From assembly GCA_015680625.1 (NCBI GenBank), contig JAAAXW010000072.1, forward strand, positions 1 through 64,000: 64,000 nt of DNA. The letters run 5' to 3'. The first letter of the stretch is position 1. Each line of letters starts with the position of its first letter. This document shows positions 31,730 to 41,318 of this stretch, in pieces. Both the position numbers and the translations under genes were made by a program. This stretch comes from Mortierella hygrophila. Its lineage: Eukaryota > Mortierellomycota > Mortierellomycetes > Mortierellales > Mortierellaceae. The notes under the pieces were generated by a model. It worked only from the letters and a program-made list of their open reading frames with translations, ran no database searches and was not told the origin of the DNA.

Positions 31730-34628
31730 ATGGTCGCACCCATTCTCCGTCGTGCCCCAGGGTAAGAAATAAATTCACACGTCTGAAGTACATCCTCGCG
31801 TCTTAAAAAACGTCAGGAAGAAGGCCGCTGCCGTTGCCACCTCACGGTCAAATAGCACACGCCAGTTCATAGTCCGACCATGAAGCAGCTTTTTTGTTCT
31901 CCTCACATTCATTCACTTTGCCATGACAACTCTCATTTCCTTCATTTCTTCTCACGCCTCCCCTCTCCATGCTCAAGCCCCATTCCCTTTTAATTGCATA
32001 CTTAATAACAATGAAATCATATTGCGCGCATGAATCTTGATCGTAGAACCTTGCTATCAACCTCCTCGGCCTTCCTCCGAGTCCACAATCGCAAGGTTGC
32101 AGCACCAGCCTTCTCGCGCTTCTTGAGCACTCATATCACCAACCTTGCCTGCGAGGACCATGAACCCGGCTTCTTGGGATCCGTCGAGACTTATTTTGAT
32201 CGCGTAAGTCTTCCTTTTCCTACCTTGTTTCAATGGACATATGAAACGGAAGCGCGGAGAAGAGGGGAAGGGAGTAGAGGGGACGGAGCTGTTGTTTTTC
32301 ATGCGCATTTTGTCGGAGTCATGATAACCAAATGGACACGGCACCATTGTCCCTGAATGGGGGGAGAAAAAAAGGCGACGAACAAATCAAAGAACGAGTG
32401 TGTGGTTATCGTATCGGACATGGGATGGCAGAAGAAACCTGGATCAATCGAAACAAAAGGAGAAAGGAAGGTATTTGCTGAGAAAACCATTCAATTGATT
32501 AGAAATAGGAGGATATGGTGTCGCGTAAAGAGAGGCTATCCGCGTGTTTGTTATTCCAAACTGAGGCATGGTTCAATAGGGAAACATGTCACTCTTTGCC
32601 TCATGTTTCCAAGGACGGCACCATTCGTTATCGTGTAGGGGGTTGAGGAGGAGGACAAGTCCATGGACGTATTATGTTGCTCTGAAGAGGCGAAGCACAA
32701 AGTTAATCGAGGGAAGCATATTCCCCGTATTATTTTGCCGGTAGTGTGTATTGCAAAGGATCCGTACGGCTGCATTCTGTTTTTCTCCCGTTTATCGGAA
32801 CACGACTTTCGGAATGGACAAGAAACCAAACAAAAAAAAAGACGGCTTCTCATGGATCTAAACGTTCTTGTTTTCATTTTCCCTGTAAATGTGTGTATGC
32901 ATGATACAAAACCACTAGGCCGCAAAGATCAGTGGAGTGTCTGAAAAGTCATTGGCCGGTATCAAGGCAGTCGACTCAGTCCTGAGCGTCAAGTTCCCAG
33001 TCGAGATCGATGCTGATACTCATATCATCATCGAGGGCTACCGTGCCCAACACTCGCGCCATCGTCTCCCCACCAAGGGCGGAATCCGCTTCTCGGACGA
33101 AGTCGATCTTCAAGAAGTCGAGGCCTTGGCCTCCTTGATGACCTTCAAGTGCGCCGTTGTTGATGTCCCCTTTGGAGGCGCCAAGGGAGGCGTCAAAATG
33201 GACCCCAAAAAGTTTACCGCCTCGCAGTTGGAACGTATCACCCGTCGGTACACCATGGAGCTTTGCCAAAAGAACTTTATTGGACCCGGCATTGATGTCC
33301 CTGCGCCCGATGTTGGAACTGGACCCCGGGAGATGTCTTGGATTATGGACACTTATCGCCAATTCAACCCCCAGGATGTCAACGCTGCAGGATGTGTGAC
33401 CGGAAAGCCCATCTCACAGGGAGGCGTTCGTGGTCGTAATGAGGCTACCGGGTTGGGTGTTTATTTTGGCATTCGTGAGTTCTTGCAGTTCCCTGAGGTG
33501 CAGGTGATGACTGGTTTGAATGGCGAAATTGCTGGAAAGACTGTTATTGTCCAAGGGTTTGGAAACGTCGGCTATTGGGCCGCCAAGTTCTTCCATAACA
33601 ACGGGTAAGATAGGTCATACATTGTGTTTTTTCTTTGTTATGTCTTGTGTCTATTGAGCAGAGAATGTTAACCAAAGAGGACGTGGCATTCTTTCTCCCT
33701 TTTAGTGCAAAGATCATCGGGATTGGAGAGCACGACGTGTCAGCATACGACCCCAACGGAATCGACGTCGAGGCGATCTTCAAGCACCGCTCCGAGAAGG
33801 GCTCCTTCCGCGGATACGGCAACGTCGAGATCATTGAGGAGCCCATCACGATCATGGAACGCGAATGCGATATTCTGATTCCTGCCGCCCTCGAACGCCA
33901 GATCGGACTCAAGAACGTCAAGAAGATCAAGGCTAAGCTCATTGGTGAGGCCGCCAATGGACCCATGACTCCTGATGCCCATGATTATCTTGTCTCAAAG
34001 GGCAAAGTTATCATACCGGACTTGTTGTTGAACGCTGGAGGTGTCACGGTGTCTTATTTTGAGGTATGACAAACACTCAGTGCAGCACATGAATGTTATG
34101 AATGATTTTGGTGTGCGACCGACAGACCAGTCCGCCAACCGCCCAGGATAATAATTATGAGGAGAAAAAATTGTCCACGGGGACAGCTTCGTTCCACCCA
34201 GGGTACTTGTGTACCCTACCAACTTAAACCCATGCACTGTTTCTCATTTGTTAACTTTCTCTCTCTCTCACACACACACTTTCTGCACCTTAATGACTCT
34301 TGAACTACAGTGGTTGAAGAACTTGTCGCATGTCCGCTTCGGCCGCATGTCCCGCAAATGGGAAGAAGCTGGCAAGAGCAAACTCCTTACATTGGTAGAA
34401 GAGAACGCCGGCCGCCTATTGACCCCACAGGAGCGCCGTGCAGTTATCCACGGAGCCGAGGAACACGAGCTGGTCTACTCCGGTCTGGAGGACACCATGA
34501 TTGGTGCCTGTGAGGAGACCCGTGCCACAGCCTTCGCCAAAAATACTGACTTCCGTACCGCTGCCCTCGTCAATGCCATCCAAAAGATCTCCACCGTCAC
34601 TACACAGTCTGGACAAATGTTCCTTTAA
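31730..34628 (+). CDS. GLUD: Mitochondrial glutamate dehydrogenase (GLUD type)
   Basis: Six exons: 31730-31761, 31817-31846, 32047-32203, 32919-33604, 33706-34063, 34311-34628; 526 residues. It interconverts glutamate and 2-oxoglutarate with ammonia. Seen: a basic, Ser/Ala-rich presequence spread over the first three exons (ILRRAPGKKAAAVATSRTLL), indicating a mitochondrial matrix enzyme; substrate site HRLPTKGGIRFSDEVD and CAVVDVPFGGAKGGVKMDP; GPGIDVPAPDVGTGPREMSW; coenzyme-domain GFGNVGYWAAKFF; and LNAGGVTVSYFEWLKNLSHV across the last splice. The sequence resembles the animal GLUD hexamer type rather than the fungal NADP-specific enzyme; cofactor preference cannot be read. Exon 2 is 30 bases with a weak gtcaaa donor, and intron 3 is 715 bases and gene-free. 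Confidence 0.95.
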
Positions 34629-34961
34629 AAAGTTACGCCGCCGAGGGGGTTATTTTCTTAAACATGCTGACACATGAACTTATCATGGCTCGATACACTC
34701 ATTAGAATGAAATTCATATCAATTCTTTTTCGTACAGGGTGATGTATTTGACAAGCGGGTTAAGTTGCTATGAGGGGGAAGGAGGGGAAGGGGAAAGCAT
34801 ATAAGGATGACAGAGAGAGTATGATTTGTTTTGACAAAGGAAAGAGCTATGAAAACATGAAAAAGGTATGGGAGGCAACTAATGGTGTTTTTTTCTGCTT
34901 CCGAGCATATTTTCCTTTGTGTATGAGTATTGTTCGATCCAAATGAAGAAAGTAAACTGAA
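34629..34961. other. Convergent 3' spacer
   Basis: 333 bases between the stop codons of glutamate dehydrogenase (plus) and the KH protein (minus). It must hold both 3' UTRs. No coding content is seen. Confidence 0.6.
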
Positions 34962-36944
34962 TTACTCTTCATCCTCCTCAATGTGGTCACCAGAGAGGTT
35001 CAGGCGCTTGTCCTTCTCGGCCTCGAGCTGACCGTAAAGCAAGTAAAGAGCCTTCTCGTTGGCCTCCAAGGTACCGACAATGGTGAACATGCGCTCGCCA
35101 GAGTCATCGTGGGGAGTCTTGGCAATGGAGATGCGCGAGCCAGAGAGGCGACGGATCTCCGAGATCTTGGAGCCGCCCTTTCCGATGATGCATCCAACCA
35201 TGTCAGCGGGGATCGAGATTTCCTGAGTGCGGAGGTTGGCGTTGTTCTGGCCAAAGGCGGGCTCAGGGCGGGGGCGGTACTGGGTGGCGTCATCTTGGGG
35301 GCGAGTGAAGTCCGAACCGTTGCCAGTGCGCGAGGTGTAGTTGTTGTTGCTGTTGCTGTTGCTGTTGGTACGGGCACCAGCGGCAGGGGCACCGGCGGTG
35401 TAGGCAGGGCCGGCACCGGGGACACGGGGAGCCGAGGGGTTGTAGAGGACGGTGCCAACACCGCGCTCCCAGTCATCAACGAGGCACTTGCCAATCTCGT
35501 AAATGGCAATGCGGATGGCATCGATCGATCCCTGGACCTCGACGACACGCTCGGTCGACTGGGGGAGCATCTCCTTGGAGGCAACCATGCGAGCCGAGGA
35601 GGTGTCCTGGATGTGCTTGATCTTCAAGCCCTGGCGACCGATGATGGTTCCCATGAGGTTGTGGGAAATCAACAAACGGACAGAGGAGGTCTGGACAGCG
35701 GGGCGGACGGTGTTGGCGGGAGTTCCTGGGGGCGAGGAGGTGATGGGGTTGTCCAACAAGTTCTGGGCGATCAAGGAGAAGGCCTATTTGAACATTGAGA
35801 GAAAACAAAATGTCATATGTTAATACAATGTCGCACAATTTCCGGGATTAAAGTGGGTAAACAACAGGTGTGAGCGAATACGAAAGAAAAAAATGGCGGA
35901 GGTGAAGAGAAAGGAAAGGGTTGTGTCCAGAAAAAACAAGGGTGTAATGATATTCGATATGGGTTCCCCTAAGTGTGTGCGCCTCCAAGGGGCTATTCTC
36001 TTTCTCTCTTTCCCTTCCATCCTGTAAGTCAACATGAACGAGCAAGATGGCCCTGATATGTTGACTAGAATCAGTCCAGCCTCGGGTGTCCACGAAGTAC
36101 GAATAAGAGCTCTGCTGTTGTTGTTGTCGCCGTTGCTATTGCCTATCCACGCCAGACAAACAAGTCCCACAAAGTACACAGGGGGAGCCAGGTGATACTG
36201 GCGGTAAATGAACATCACAGATAACAACAACAACGTACAAAGCCCCACTCGGTCTGCCTGATGAGTATAGTCCAAGGGTGACAAGCTCATCTTTGAGCTA
36301 CTGTTGTCACTCATCAAGGCAGGTCCATCTGTTTGTGCTGCAAGCCCCTATTTCCTGAAGGTTGTTTGCTGGCTGCTGATTGTTGTAGTGTCGTGGTGGT
36401 TGCCACTGATTGATACTAAGGCCAGGTTCAAAGTCCAAGGTCTATTCCTGTCCTGTCCAGCTGCTCCTGTTATTGTGTCTTGTCAGAAAAGCAAAAGTAT
36501 GTGATAAAATGGCAACAACGTTTTTGGTTGCTCCAAAGGATAGAGAACGTAGGGGTGCAGTAGTGGGAGAAGGGAGAAGGTGTGACATAGGGGAGTGTAT
36601 GTGGATCATCAGATTGGTAAGGAAAATAAGAGTGAGATGATTACCTTGGCAACGCCTTCGATGCTTCCAGAGACGGTCAGGACACGGTCGTGGACACCCT
36701 GGACGACCTTGGAGACACCGGCCTTGACGCCGGTCTGATCACGGAGATCAGCGACGTTCTTGCCAGCCTTGCCAATGATGACACCGGCCTCCTTGGTTGA
36801 GACGAGGGCACGGAGGGTGAGGGGGGCGTCGGCATCGGGAGCCTCGCCCTCCTTGTGTTCGAGATCATGGTCGTACTGGGCCTCGTACAAGGAGTTGTTG
36901 CTGGCGGAAGCGGCGAGGTCGTTAGAATCCTTGGCAAGAGACAT
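34962..36944 (-). CDS. Three-KH-domain RNA-binding protein (Rnc1/PCBP-like)
   Basis: Two exons, 36944-36645 and 35783-34962; 373 residues. Seen: KH1 (about residues 40-100) with GVIIGKAGKNVADLRDQTGV, KH2 (about 120-190) with GTIIGRQGLKIKHIQDTS, a Gly/Ala/Asn-rich linker with a short Asn-Ser repeat, and KH3 (about 285-355) with GCIIGKGGSKISEIRRLSGS. Every GxxG loop (GKAG, GRQG, GKGG) is intact, so all three domains should bind single-stranded C/U-rich RNA. This architecture is that of fission yeast Rnc1, yeast Pbp2/Hek2 and animal PCBPs, which control mRNA stability and localisation. The acidic C-terminus HIEEDEE ends the protein. The 861-base intron between KH1 and KH2 is long for this window and gene-free. 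The gene has a C/T-rich leader at 36945-37090. Confidence 0.93.
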
Positions 36945-37834
36945 GGTTGGTGGATAGAAGAGAGAAGAGGAAAGGGGGGAAAGGGGGAGGAGGAAGGGGG
37001 AGAGCAGGAACTCGAGGAGGGGAGGAGGAGGAGCGGGAAAGGGGGGGGAGGGAGGAAGGTAGAAAAGAAAAAAGAAAAAGCGTAAAGAAGAAGAAAGCAA
37101 AAAGGCCGAAAAAAACTTCTCTTTTCCACTTTGGAGTTTGAACGAGGAGTGTTGTTTTCCACCGCACAAAGAAAAAAAGACACCCACGCCTCTCACACAG
37201 AGCAGGGCTGAGGTGCAATGAACACAGTCACTTTTAAACGCCAAGCCACCTCAGAGGTACACCGACCAACTTTGCTCCAACACACCCAAAGGGCGAAAGA
37301 GCCTCCTCCACACTCCACACACCACAACATACTCACGCCATGGCAACAGCTGCACTGAACGAACGACTGTAAGGGATCCATTACATTTACACATCAACAT
37401 ACAGGAACGTAGGAACATGATGTCACCACAGGATCGCAAGCAAAGGAACAACCAACAGTCGATACAATGGAGCTTCCTTAGGAGATCATCCTCTGCATCA
37501 GCACACACCGCGCTGACTCCGCAGAACCTTACCAACGACTATAGCCGTCTTGCTTAGGCAGCTGAGCGTTTTCATGTGGAGCGTCTAATTGGGTCTACAG
37601 TGGTCATGGCTACCTAGTTTTCAAGACCAAAGAGAGGCACAGCAAGGACAGAGCAGGAATTTATCACGTAGGGAACTGCGTCCTGATTCTTCCTCGCCCA
37701 CTCAGGATCACGACTCACCAACCAACCAACAGCCTTCAGTTCAACATATGTTCATTGCGTTTTTTGTTAGCGACACAGCATTTTTCTAACTTCACTCCAC
37801 GCGACCCTATTTTTGAAACGCATTCTGTTTTCAG
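36945..37834. other. Divergent spacer between KH gene and PCC1
   Basis: Leader and promoter of the KH gene on the left. On the right it must contain the missing first exon of PCC1, which I could not place: ATGs at 37417, 37467, 37574 and 37606 run into stops without a donor in the needed phase. No other gene is seen. Confidence 0.45.
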
Positions 37835-38197
37835 TACACTCCAGATCCCCCTCCCATCGCCGCGGCTAGCCAAGATCGCAGCAGATGTTCTGGATGTTGA
37901 CAAGGATCTCAAGCCAGAGGTGTCAAGGCGTCTCATCAGCACACAGGACAACATTTTGACTCTGTAAGACCTGCTACATTCAGTCCTGCACGAAAGAAAT
38001 GTTTGCAGGAAAGAGTACACGTATGATTGTTTCTGTTCATGTCACTCACAATCAACACCTTTTTTTTTTGGACCGGTAGTGACTTTCAAACGTCGACATT
38101 GAAGTTGTTGAGGACGGTTGTCAACTCTTCGCTAGAGATGGTACAAATGGTCGTGAGCACGATGGCCTCCTTTGACACCGAGTCTGAAGAGCCATAG
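37835..38197 (+). CDS. PCC1: EKC/KEOPS complex subunit PCC1 (5' end unresolved)
   Basis: Two exons are clear, 37835-37963 and 38080-38197, joined in phase 2 and ending in TAG. They encode TLQIPLPSPRLAKIAADVLD, then KDLKPEVSRRLISTQDNILTL, then LDFQTSTLKLLRTVVNSSLE and a C-terminal helix MVVSTMASFD. This is the Pcc1/LAGE3 pattern: a small alpha-beta protein that dimerises and holds Kae1 in the KEOPS complex, which makes t6A on tRNA and affects telomeres. The acceptor at 37835 is a good ttttcag in phase 2, so a short first exon with the ATG must lie upstream; the in-frame upstream extension has no ATG. Pcc1 proteins are only about 85-100 residues, so little is missing. Confidence 0.82.
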
Positions 38198-39883
38198 ATA
38201 AAGCTATGTTCTCTTGGATAAAATAAAGAAACAAAATTATACCTCATTTCATGTGATCCACACTCTAATGAACCTCCTAGAACACGAAAAACAAGAGAAC
38301 GCGACAATGCCAATGTACTCGTCGGTAATCTACGAGAGCCTGTCCTAGACAGGGCGGACCTCATGGGGCTCCTTGACATATTTCTCCGAGTACATCTTGA
38401 CGGATCGGGCTTCTTGTGAATGACACGTCTCTGTCTCCTGTAAGAGATGATCGACCGACTCGGCTTTCGCGACGCGATAAGATGTCTTTATGTCTCCTCT
38501 CGCATGCATCATTTGTTCGCGACGTTTTGTTCATCCCTTCTTCTTTTCTTCTTTTACCTTTCCTTCTTTTTTTCATCTTCCTTTCTTTCTTTTTTTCATC
38601 TTCCTTTCTTCCAGCATGAAAAATTCTTCCTTACCCCCCCCCCCCCCCCTCTTTCTCCCCTTTCCACCTGACCATTCATTTCAAGTCGGCACATCCACGA
38701 TCCAACTTGTGGCCTTCTCGCTCCATTATACAACACTTATTTTGAAAATAAGCCGTTAATAACTTCCCCAGTACTGATAACAGGTACAGCCGTCCCAAGA
38801 ACGCTTGTCATTCAGCGTCTTCTACTTCATTTGGTTCTATAAGTAAAGGTTGCCGTGCGCATGGTAGCGTGCCTGGTGTTTTGATTCCTTGGCACCTCAT
38901 GTTGCGGGCTGTGTGTTGTTGTTACATGAGCTAACATGACGTTAGTAATGACTCTAAACAACGTCTCGTTTCCTTTTCTCACAGCCATTAACATAAAAGC
39001 CTGATAAATGTTTGACGGGAATGTTCACGCGCGCAAAAAGAGTCAATGATACCAAATATACACCAACACCCTCCTTTTGAACTCCCGAACTCCAGCACTC
39101 CAGGATTTGGAGCCAGCGTTCCCAGATGACGCGAACAGTACCTCTAACATCTCCATTCTCCTCATCCTAAAAGAGGCTTCACCCTGGTACTTCGCAGTTG
39201 CTGGTTGTCGTCCAAGAGCTGCCGTCTCTTGCTGACTGAATGATTGGAGTGGGCTGTTTCCTTTTCCGGAAAAAATATTACATGTGGACACCAAACTTAC
39301 CATTTTTTGCTGTTGGTGTATATACCATGAGTAAAATAACCCGCTCAGAAGCATGGTGATTATATTAAGAAATGATAAGGAGTGAGGCCAAGCCGGAAGG
39401 AGACCAAAAAAAAAAAGGTCGTGTGAGATAGCACAGGAAAAAAACTAAAGAGGGAGAGTTGAAAATAGCGCGACACAAAAGGTGCGCATTTATACCTTTT
39501 GGAAGGCGTATCATGACGATTCCTAATTAGAACAAAGGCTGCGATGATAAAACGGCAAAGGGTAATATAGAAACAGCCAACGGAAGAAAGGAAGAAAAAA
39601 AGGAAAGGAAAAGGAGGTGAACAGCCAAGCGGTCTGGCATGTTATTTGCTCGCATGTCTCCTCATCAGGGCGCCTCCTTGTTCACCACCTCCTCGTAACT
39701 CCAGTTCATAACTCATCCTACTCCAACTTCTCGTATATTCATCCCTTGCAGTCCGCCTACTTGACTTATTCCTTCTCTCGCTCTCTTCTTCTCCCATTTC
39801 TCATTCTTCACTTTCTCTCCTTCTCTTAGAACCTCCACTCCTTCTCTCTTGACTCCCGTTTAGTGTCTTTTGTTTTGTTAGCC
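38198..39883. other. 1.7-kb intergenic region
   Basis: No firm gene. A C16 run lies at 38634-38649 within a pyrimidine-rich tract (38520-38660). A minus-strand ATG frame at 39354 encodes about 18 residues (LLSGLFYSWYIHQQQKM) up to a consensus gtaagt donor, but no convincing partner exon was found. 39770-39850 is the C/T-rich leader of the next gene. Confidence 0.5.
38634..38649 (+). repeat. C16 homopolymer
   Basis: Sixteen consecutive C residues in gene-free pyrimidine-rich sequence. Long G/C homopolymers are otherwise rare in this window (next longest about 11 near 58206). Confidence 0.9.
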
Positions 39884-41176
39884 ATGTTCCTGAGCACCTC
39901 ACAAATGCCCCTTCAACAGCTAAGCAAGAAGACGCCTCGCTCGTCTTCATCATCATCACGACAACTCTCCTTCCTTCAACCTCACAACCGTAGCCTCATT
40001 ACCTTTTTTACCCTATGCCTTTTCCTCCTCACATCCTTGGTCAACGCTCAGGCAATAACAAGCAGCACAACGAGCATAACTATCAGCTTCCTGGACACAT
40101 CAGGCACGCTTCTCCCTGGCTCACAACCACAGACCCTTACTCAATCCGTGTGTATCGCGCTCAACGCCCCCACCCTAGCCACCACAACCACTACCACTAC
40201 CACCGCAACGCCAGGCGACGAAACCGCCCCGCCAAACAATAACTCTTCCCCCACAACAACATACGCCATCGCAACCGCCTCAGACCAGCATGCAGCACTC
40301 AACCTCTACACCGACATATACTGTCAAGTCATGGTTTCTGCCACAGTCGGCTTCTGGAACACCTCTACCACCACCACCCCATCTCTAACCGGCATAAAAG
40401 CCATCCGATGGGAGGGCACCGCACCTGCGACAATGACCCCCGGAACCCTTTACCCCGTCGCCTTCCCACCCAACATGATCACCCAACCCCTTGCCCCAGT
40501 CGAAGAAGACGGGACGCCCAAAAAGATGCATCATCACAAGCAAAAGTTTGTCATGGACCCCGCTAGAGGCCGCGCTGTGGTGGGTTTGGTATCGGCGATT
40601 ATGATTGTCGGGATCGTGATTGGGGTTAGGGAAGTGTATAAAGCTGCCCAGTATGTCCCGCCAGTGAGGTCTCGTCCGGGGTCGATCTTGAACGGGAAAG
40701 GTGGGAAAGGCTTTGGTGGTTATGGCAGGTTTAGTGGGGATGGGAGCGTGATCGGAACTGTGGGAGCCAGGAAGGTCAAGAAGAAGGAGGCCTACTACCG
40801 AAAGCCCGCCACCTCCTCTCTCTTCTCCTCCTCTGTCGGCGGCGCTGATCTGCAGCAGCAACAGCTACAGCAGCTTTCAACGGGCCGGTCCTCGATGACA
40901 ACACTGGCGACTCTCCGCGCGACAACCTCACCCGTGACGATCGATATGGGCGGCAGCGGCGAGAGTTCACCGTCTCTCTTACATCCAAGCCAAGGCCAAG
41001 GCCAGGGCGAGACCAGCAGCCTCTCCCTCGCATCGTCACCACCCCACTCGCGCCTCCACATAGATCTACCACCGCGCCTAGAACTCCTTGTCCCTTTCGC
41101 TCCATCTCCCGTGGAGGGCAACAACAACAACCCATATTCCTCGCTCATGGGGTCCATTGACTCTAAACAGCCCTGA
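39884..41176 (+). CDS. Unknown intronless single-pass membrane protein
   Basis: One uninterrupted exon, 430 residues. The frame opens earlier at a GTG, but ATG 39884 is the first ATG. I do not recognise the family. Seen: a polar, basic, Ser-rich first 35 residues; a hydrophobic stretch LITFFTLCLFLLTSLVNAQA (38-57) ending in a signal-peptidase-like site; a Thr/Pro-rich extracellular-type region of about 170 residues with several Asn-x-Ser/Thr sites and cysteines; a clear transmembrane helix AVVGLVSAIMIVGIVIGVRE at about 230-250; and a basic then Ser/Gln-rich cytoplasmic tail. The topology resembles a cell-surface type I protein. An A24 tract begins 41 bases after the stop. Confidence 0.68.
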   Translation: MFLSTSQMPLQQLSKKTPRSSSSSSRQLSFLQPHNRSLITFFTLCLFLLTSLVNAQAITSSTTSITISFLDTSGTLLPGSQPQTLTQSVCIALNAPTLATTTTTTTTATPGDETAPPNNNSSPTTTYAIATASDQHAALNLYTDIYCQVMVSATVGFWNTSTTTTPSLTGIKAIRWEGTAPATMTPGTLYPVAFPPNMITQPLAPVEEDGTPKKMHHHKQKFVMDPARGRAVVGLVSAIMIVGIVIGVREVYKAAQYVPPVRSRPGSILNGKGGKGFGGYGRFSGDGSVIGTVGARKVKKKEAYYRKPATSSLFSSSVGGADLQQQQLQQLSTGRSSMTTLATLRATTSPVTIDMGGSGESSPSLLHPSQGQGQGETSSLSLASSPPHSRLHIDLPPRLELLVPFAPSPVEGNNNNPYSSLMGSIDSKQP

Positions 41177-41217
41177 GGAAAAAAAAATGCCATGCTAGAG
41201 AAATCCAAACTGCAATT

Positions 41218-41241
41218 AAAAAAAAAAAAAAAAAAAAAAAA
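41218..41241 (+). repeat. A24 tract just after an intronless gene
   Basis: Twenty-four A residues preceded by CAATT, starting 41 bases after the stop of the gene at 39884-41176 and 78 bases before the stop of the convergent transporter gene. It could be a retroposition tail or a simple slippage tract. No flanking target duplication was recognised. Confidence 0.85.
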
Positions 41242-41318
41242 GTACAAACGCCAAGATGCATGACAATTTTTATAAACCGGAGGACCGACGAGGAAGAGGG
41301 GGGGGGAGTACGCTTTCG

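Noticed and set aside
34983..35798. 271-residue plus-strand open frame
   Set aside because: It is exactly antisense to the KH-domain exon, whose conserved motifs fix the coding strand. The frame is Gly/Val-rich from complement codon bias.
37755..37834. In-frame upstream extension of PCC1
   Set aside because: It starts at TTG, has no ATG, and is separated from the conserved core by a good acceptor (ttttcag).
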